Shown here: piece by piece, positions 6,018 through 9,491 of the stretch
How the letters are laid out: the number at the start of each line of letters is the position of its first letter
Position numbering within the stretch: the stretch's first letter is position 1
NCBI GenBank assembly: GCA_024403585.1
Contig: JAKSRN010000057.1
Coordinates: 1-9,491 of the forward strand
DNA from: Lachnospiraceae bacterium
Lineage (GTDB): Bacteria; Bacillota; Clostridia; Lachnospirales; Lachnospiraceae
Direction: 5' to 3'
Length of the DNA stretch: 9,491 bases
Notes under the pieces: generated by a model
The model's database searches: none
Told to the model about the DNA's origin: nothing
Seen by the model: the letters and a program-made list of their open reading frames with translations, nothing else
Translations under genes and position numbers: made by a program

Positions 6018-6162
6018 TTCTACATCTGTTAACGTCATCAGATTATATTAAGGTTAAACAAAGCAAAGCGAAAGAGATACTTGTTATTCTTAAACCATCA
6101 AAAAGAACACAGATAATCTCAGAGTAAATGACAGAATACAGATAAAAAGGAGAAGAATTATT

Positions 6163-6762
6163 ATGAAAAGAAGTTTTGTTACAACAATCGCAGCAGTTTC
6201 ATTAGCAGCAATGATGGCAGTATCCCTGACCGCATGTGGTGGAAAAGGAAACAACACACAGGAAGCAACAACAGCAAGCACATCCGCTACAATGGTTAAT
6301 CCAATGAAGGAGATGTCTGAAGCGGATATGACACAGGAGACAGGAATTGACCTGCCGGCACCTGAAGGGGCAACAGATGTGGTTTACAGTGTCATCGATA
6401 CAGGTGATGCAAAGATCGCTCAGATGAATTGCACATATGATGGACAGGAGATTTGTCTCCGCGCATGCCATACAGATCTGACTGGTTTAGAGCAGACTGA
6501 TCCGAATGCTGATCCAAGGAACTTTGATTTGGATGAAGAAGATATTTCAGGACTCTGCTATGACTGGAATCAGGTAGCATCAAGAGTTGTGAAGAACAGA
6601 TCTGCAATCGCACATGTATCAAATGATGGTCCTGGTTATATTGCCTGGGTCGATGTAGTACCTGGAATCCTTTACAATCTGAGTGTGACAGATGATGCAA
6701 ATCTGGATGCACTGACAAATACAGCTGAGATTGTATTCGTGCCGATGCAGGGTGAGGTATAG
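6163..6762 (+). CDS. Uncharacterised secreted lipoprotein
   Basis: The product is a 199-residue predicted lipoprotein of unknown function. Residues 1-24 form a signal peptide with a positive start (MKR), a hydrophobic core and the lipobox LTAC, giving lipidated C25 and anchoring on the outer face of the membrane. Residues 26-45 are a T/S/A/N-rich linker. The mature domain (about 50-199) is acidic, begins MSEADMTQETGIDLPAPEGA, and has four further cysteines (C90, C98, C102, C132) that could form disulfides. I see no catalytic motif, transporter signature or transmembrane segment. AAGGAG at 6147-6152 supports the start. It is monocistronic as far as can be seen, lying 278 nt after larA and 102 nt before gltX, and nothing links it to lactate use. 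It looks like a small ligand-binding or envelope-associated lipoprotein, but I cannot name a family. Confidence 0.85.
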   Translation: MKRSFVTTIAAVSLAAMMAVSLTACGGKGNNTQEATTASTSATMVNPMKEMSEADMTQETGIDLPAPEGATDVVYSVIDTGDAKIAQMNCTYDGQEICLRACHTDLTGLEQTDPNADPRNFDLDEEDISGLCYDWNQVASRVVKNRSAIAHVSNDGPGYIAWVDVVPGILYNLSVTDDANLDALTNTAEIVFVPMQGEV

Positions 6763-6782
6763 ACGATTGGATGAAAAACGTC

Positions 6783-6811
6783 TTGTAGTTTTGTAGCTCA
6801 TCCCGTATAAT
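6783..6811 (+). promoter_or_regulatory. gltX promoter (-35 TTGTAG, -10 TATAAT)
   Basis: TTGTAG at 6783-6788 and a perfect TATAAT at 6806-6811 are separated by exactly 17 nt, the best sigma-70/sigma-A type promoter in the window. Transcription would start near 6818 and leave a leader of about 47 nt. A second TATAAT at 6847-6852 abuts the ribosome-binding site and is unlikely to serve gltX. The promoter shows that gltX is expressed independently of the lipoprotein gene. Confidence 0.75.
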
Positions 6812-6864
6812 ATATTAGTCAAACTATGAAATACTATTTTATTTAATATAATATGAGGTGAATT

Positions 6865-8313
6865 ATGGCAAAAGTTAGAACAAGATTTGCACCAAGTCCA
6901 ACTGGTAGAATGCATGTAGGTAACCTGCGTACAGCTCTGTACACCTACCTGATCGCAAAACATGAGGACGGTGATTTTGTATTACGTATCGAGGATACAG
7001 ACCAGGAGCGTCTGATGGAAGGTGCTGTTGATATCATCTATCGTACACTGGATAAAACAGGTCTCCACCATGACGAGGGTCCGGACAAAGACGGCGGCGT
7101 TGGTCCATACGTTCAGTCCGAGCGTGTAGCATCCGGTCTGTACATGGAGTACGCTAAAAAACTCATCGAGAAAGGTGAGGCTTATTACTGCTTCTGTGAC
7201 AAAGAGCGTCTGGAGTCTCTGGCAACAGAGGTAGCCGGCAAAGCAATCACTGTATATGACAAACATTGTCTCCACCTGTCAAAAGAGGAGATTGAGGCTA
7301 ACCTGGCTGCAGGCAAACCATTCGTAATCCGTGCTAATGTGCCAAACGAGGGCGAGACAACCTTCCACGATGAGATCTACGGAGATATCACCCAGCCAAA
7401 TGCTGAGCTGGACGACATGATCCTGATCAAATCCGACGGTTACCCAACTTATAACTTTGCTAATGTAATCGATGATCATTTGATGAACATCACTCACGTA
7501 GTACGTGGTAATGAATATCTTTCTTCTGCACCAAAATATACACGTCTTTACAAAGCATTTGGATGGGAAGAGCCAAAATACATCCACTGTCCACTGATCA
7601 CAAACGAGGAGCATCAGAAACTGTCCAAACGTTCCGGACATTCTTCTTATGAGGACCTCATCGAGCAGGGCTTTGTAAATGAGGCTGTTGTAAACTTCGT
7701 AACACTGCTTGGATGGTCTCCATCTGATAACCAGGAGATCATGAGCCTGCAGGAGCTGATCGAGAAATTTGATTACACTAAGATCAGCAAATCCCCAGCT
7801 GTATTTGATATGGTAAAACTGAGATGGATGAATGGTGAGTACCTGAAAGCTATGGATGCTGAGGACTTCTATGAGAGAGCACTGCCATACATCAAAGAGG
7901 TTGTTACAAGAGATGTTGATTACAAGAAGATTGCAGGTATGGTTAAGACACGTATCGAGACTTTCCTTGATATCAAAGATCATATCGATTTCTTCCAGGA
8001 GGTTCCTGAGTACGATATCGCTATGTACACTCATAAGAAGATGAAAACCAATGCAGAGACATCTCTGGCACTTCTGAAAGAGGTTCAGCCAATCCTTGCT
8101 GCACAGGAAGACTTTACGAATGATGCCCTGTTCTCTTCGCTTTCCGCATTCGGAAAAGAGAAGGGTTACAAGACAGGCTTCATTATGTGGCCAATCCGTA
8201 CCGCACTGTCCGGAAAACCGATGACACCAGGCGGAGCTACAGAGCTGATGGAGGTTCTTGGTAAAGAAGAGTCACTGAAACGTATCGAGGATGCGATCGC
8301 AAAACTGAGCTGA
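6865..8313 (+). CDS. gltX: Glutamyl-tRNA synthetase
   Basis: GltX attaches glutamate to tRNA-Glu in the cytoplasm, an essential step in translation; in many Firmicutes it also charges tRNA-Gln for later amidation. The protein is 482 residues, typical of a bacterial class I GluRS. The catalytic fold begins at once with RFAPSPTGRMHVGN, where HVGN (17-20) is the HIGH motif. KLSKR at 252-256 is the KMSKS loop. C109-x-C111 with C135-x-H137 matches the zinc site known from E. coli GluRS. Residues from about 320 onward form the anticodon-binding domain. GAGGTGA at 6855-6861 supports the start. It has its own promoter and terminator and stands alone, with a codon choice (for example CGT and AAA) that suggests high expression. 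There are no anomalies. A non-discriminating specificity cannot be judged by eye. Confidence 0.97.
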   Translation: MAKVRTRFAPSPTGRMHVGNLRTALYTYLIAKHEDGDFVLRIEDTDQERLMEGAVDIIYRTLDKTGLHHDEGPDKDGGVGPYVQSERVASGLYMEYAKKLIEKGEAYYCFCDKERLESLATEVAGKAITVYDKHCLHLSKEEIEANLAAGKPFVIRANVPNEGETTFHDEIYGDITQPNAELDDMILIKSDGYPTYNFANVIDDHLMNITHVVRGNEYLSSAPKYTRLYKAFGWEEPKYIHCPLITNEEHQKLSKRSGHSSYEDLIEQGFVNEAVVNFVTLLGWSPSDNQEIMSLQELIEKFDYTKISKSPAVFDMVKLRWMNGEYLKAMDAEDFYERALPYIKEVVTRDVDYKKIAGMVKTRIETFLDIKDHIDFFQEVPEYDIAMYTHKKMKTNAETSLALLKEVQPILAAQEDFTNDALFSSLSAFGKEKGYKTGFIMWPIRTALSGKPMTPGGATELMEVLGKEESLKRIEDAIAKLS

Positions 8314-8339
8314 TAAAGAAACTGAATTATTGAAATTAT

Positions 8340-8382
8340 AAAAAAGCCCATGAATAGTTGCTGTTATTCATGGGCTTTTTTT
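8340..8382 (+). terminator. Intrinsic terminator of gltX
   Basis: An 11-bp perfect stem (GCCCATGAATA, 8346-8356, with TATTCATGGGC, 8365-8375) has an 8-nt loop. It is followed by seven T and preceded by six A, so the structure also reads as a terminator on the minus strand. It lies 27 nt after the gltX stop codon and ends that single-gene unit. Confidence 0.93.
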
Positions 8383-8893
8383 AATAATCATTGTCAAGAA
8401 TTGAAGACTTTTCAAAGAGTATTTCCAAATACAAGCAATATAAGCAGGATAAAACACTTGTTTGTCAAAAATCCGGACAACTGTTACTCGATCACCCTGT
8501 AATACCTGTCTGGTAAGTAGCTAGGCAGTTGTGAAGCGAAAATCATCCATAGAGCATCTGGCTTCAGCTGATCCGTACATTTCTTGCTCCGAAGCTTATG
8601 ATTATGATACTTGTATCACATCATCACATAAAGAAAACGCATGAACGATTCGGATAAAAACATAAGCAGCACTGAACTCAAAATCAATCGAATAGTAATG
8701 TATGCAGGAGCCTCTTCCGGATTCGGAAGGGGCTCTTGGGGTTTCACAGGTCCTTGGCAAAAACTTTTTGCGTTTGGGAAAAAAAGAAGAACATAAATAG
8801 AGCATATGGCTGTATAGTAATTAAGAACCACTATAGAAAAGACGCGAGTGGAGAATGCGGAACGGACACAGATACACTGGAAAGGAAAAGAGA
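8383..8893. other. Gene-free stretch between gltX and ogt with several inverted repeats
   Basis: No believable gene is present: plus-strand frames are short and lack ribosome-binding sites, and the minus-strand frames show no recognisable protein. Inverted repeats include an imperfect CTGTCTGG/CTAGGCAG stem around 8506-8530, TGATAC-TT-GTATCA (8605-8618), the strong hairpin at 8705-8738, and GCAAAAA-C-TTTTTGC (8757-8771). A poor -10-like TATAGT at 8813-8818 is the only promoter hint for ogt. The length is unusual beside the otherwise compact layout. Confidence 0.5.
8705..8738. repeat. Strong 15-bp hairpin of unknown role
   Basis: A stem of up to 15 bp (8705-8719 with 8724-8738, two G-U pairs) encloses a 4-nt GATT loop; its core is GAGCCTCTTCCG paired with CGGAAGGGGCTC. 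There is no T tract on either side, so it is not a normal terminator. It lies about 155 nt before the ogt start codon. It could be a leader structure or one copy of a dispersed palindromic element; one window cannot distinguish these. Confidence 0.6.
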
Positions 8894-9481
8894 ATGATAC
8901 AGAATACAAACCAGCCCCATAATGCTCCGATCTATATCTGCTGCTATGACTCCCCATTAGGAAAGATGATTTTGGCAAGCGATGGGACTTTTCTCACAGG
9001 ACTTTGGTTTGAAGGGCAGAAGTATGCGTGTGCACTGGTGAATCAGGCAGTCGCTGAGGGAAAGCCGGTTGTTAAGGTGGATGAGGAGCAACATGCAGAC
9101 TCATTACGCATCTTCAACCAGACGAAATGCTGGCTGGACCTGTATTTCAGTGGCGTATGCCCGGATTTTACCCCGCCTCTGAAAGTAGAAGGCTCCGCTT
9201 TCCGGCAGCTGATCGCCGAAATTATGCTTACTATATCCTACGGTCAGACCATGACCTACGGGGAAATCGGCAAAATCGCTGCAGAACGACTTGGAAAAAA
9301 GACCATGTCTGCCCAGGCAGTAGGCGGAGCTGTAGGTCACAACCCAATTTCTTTGATCATTCCCTGCCATCGCGTGGTAGGATCTGACGGAAGTCTTACA
9401 GGATATGCCGGAGGGATTGATAAAAAGAGGGCTTTGCTGGAGTTGGAATCGCAGCTCGGGAAACAAGAGAAAAGTCTGTAA
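8894..9481 (+). CDS. ogt: Methylated-DNA--protein-cysteine S-methyltransferase (O6-alkylguanine-DNA alkyltransferase)
   Basis: This suicide DNA-repair protein transfers the alkyl group from O6-alkylguanine to its own cysteine. From 8894 it is 195 residues, a little longer than typical Ogt. The active-site motif PCHRV lies at 157-161 with acceptor C158, followed by the usual GYAGG loop (170-174) and KRALLELE. The DNA-binding helix-turn-helix region is around 117-150 (YGQTMTYGEIGKIAA, then AQAVGGAVGHNP), with the arginine finger usual at about position 132 (ERLG). The N-terminal part (12-95) resembles the Ogt ribonuclease-like domain. I prefer 8894 over the in-frame ATG at 8855 because AAAGGA (8881-8886) is well spaced from it; the earlier ATG would add a basic 13-residue tail with a purine stretch too close to be a good site. 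The gene stands alone, 10 nt from the window edge, and no AlkA or Ada domain is fused. Confidence 0.93.
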   Translation: MIQNTNQPHNAPIYICCYDSPLGKMILASDGTFLTGLWFEGQKYACALVNQAVAEGKPVVKVDEEQHADSLRIFNQTKCWLDLYFSGVCPDFTPPLKVEGSAFRQLIAEIMLTISYGQTMTYGEIGKIAAERLGKKTMSAQAVGGAVGHNPISLIIPCHRVVGSDGSLTGYAGGIDKKRALLELESQLGKQEKSL

Positions 9482-9491
9482 AAGATGTTTT

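Larger units (their letters stand above)
5885..6162. other. Gene-free spacer with hairpin, 12-nt tandem repeat and palindrome
   Basis: No convincing gene lies between larA and the lipoprotein gene. The spacer holds an 11-bp hairpin (5924-5949), a degenerate 12-nt tandem repeat (5936-5995) and a 14-bp palindrome (6004-6017), described separately. A minus-strand frame of 62 codons (complement of 5850-6038) runs through the repeat and would encode GQQP-like tetrapeptides. It has no ribosome-binding site and overlaps larA, so I do not call it. I see no T-tailed terminator for larA. Confidence 0.6.

Noticed and set aside
5850..6038. Minus-strand 62-codon frame with GQQP repeats
   Set aside because: No ribosome-binding site, overlap with the larA end, and a composition explained by the 12-nt DNA repeat.
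6761..6794. Terminator for the lipoprotein gene (AGACG/CGTCT stem then T-rich)
   Set aside because: The stem is only 5 bp with a 13-nt loop and the T run is interrupted; it also overlaps the gltX -35 element.
8391..8518. Open frame of about 42 codons from a TTG after the gltX terminator
   Set aside because: No ribosome-binding site, no ATG or GTG, and a length expected by chance.
8616..8978. Minus-strand 120-codon frame overlapping the start of ogt
   Set aside because: It overlaps the ogt coding region, passes through the 8705-8738 hairpin, and its product resembles nothing recognisable.

Overview
The window looks like a chromosomal segment from an anaerobic Firmicute, most likely a gut Lachnospiraceae-type clostridium. 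This is inferred from the purine-rich Shine-Dalgarno sites, the style of the intrinsic terminators, and above all the gene set. That set is an Etf-coupled lactate dehydrogenase with a LarA-type lactate racemase, as known from Acetobacterium woodii (lctBCD and lctF) and lactate-using butyrate producers. No mobile elements, CRISPR arrays, tRNAs or rRNAs were seen.

Region 1 (1-4505). A terminator at 94-128 closes an unseen upstream gene. A promoter and leader (about 200-387) then feed a tight plus-strand operon: etfB (388-1176), etfA with an N-terminal ferredoxin-like domain (1187-2377), and a GlcD/LctD-type FAD dehydrogenase (2380-3783). A hairpin at 3798-3827 separates this operon from a convergent FadR/FCD-type GntR regulator (3837-4505, minus strand).

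Region 2 (4506-6162). Divergent from the regulator is larA (4607-5884), encoding a nickel-pincer lactate racemase with every recognised catalytic residue present. Two copies of the same palindrome, AATTGGT-N3-ACCAATT, lie in this half of the window: one just downstream of the etfB promoter (220-238) and one between gntR and larA (4549-4565). They tie the dehydrogenase operon, the racemase and the regulator into one likely lactate-responsive regulon. The region after larA has no convincing gene but holds a degenerate 12-nt tandem repeat, an 11-bp hairpin and a 14-bp palindrome.

Region 3 (6163-9491). Three apparently unrelated single genes follow: an uncharacterised lipoprotein (6163-6762), gltX for glutamyl-tRNA synthetase with a clear promoter and strong terminator (6865-8313), and an Ogt-type O6-alkylguanine-DNA alkyltransferase (8894-9481). 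A gene-free stretch of about 500 nt between the last two carries a strong hairpin.

How the parts work together (inference from characterised relatives): LarA interconverts D- and L-lactate. LctD oxidises lactate to pyruvate and passes electrons to EtfBA, which confurcates them with reduced ferredoxin onto NAD+. The regulator senses lactate or a related acid and controls both transcription units. No lactate permease and no LarB/LarC/LarE cofactor-synthesis genes lie in the window, so these would have to be elsewhere.
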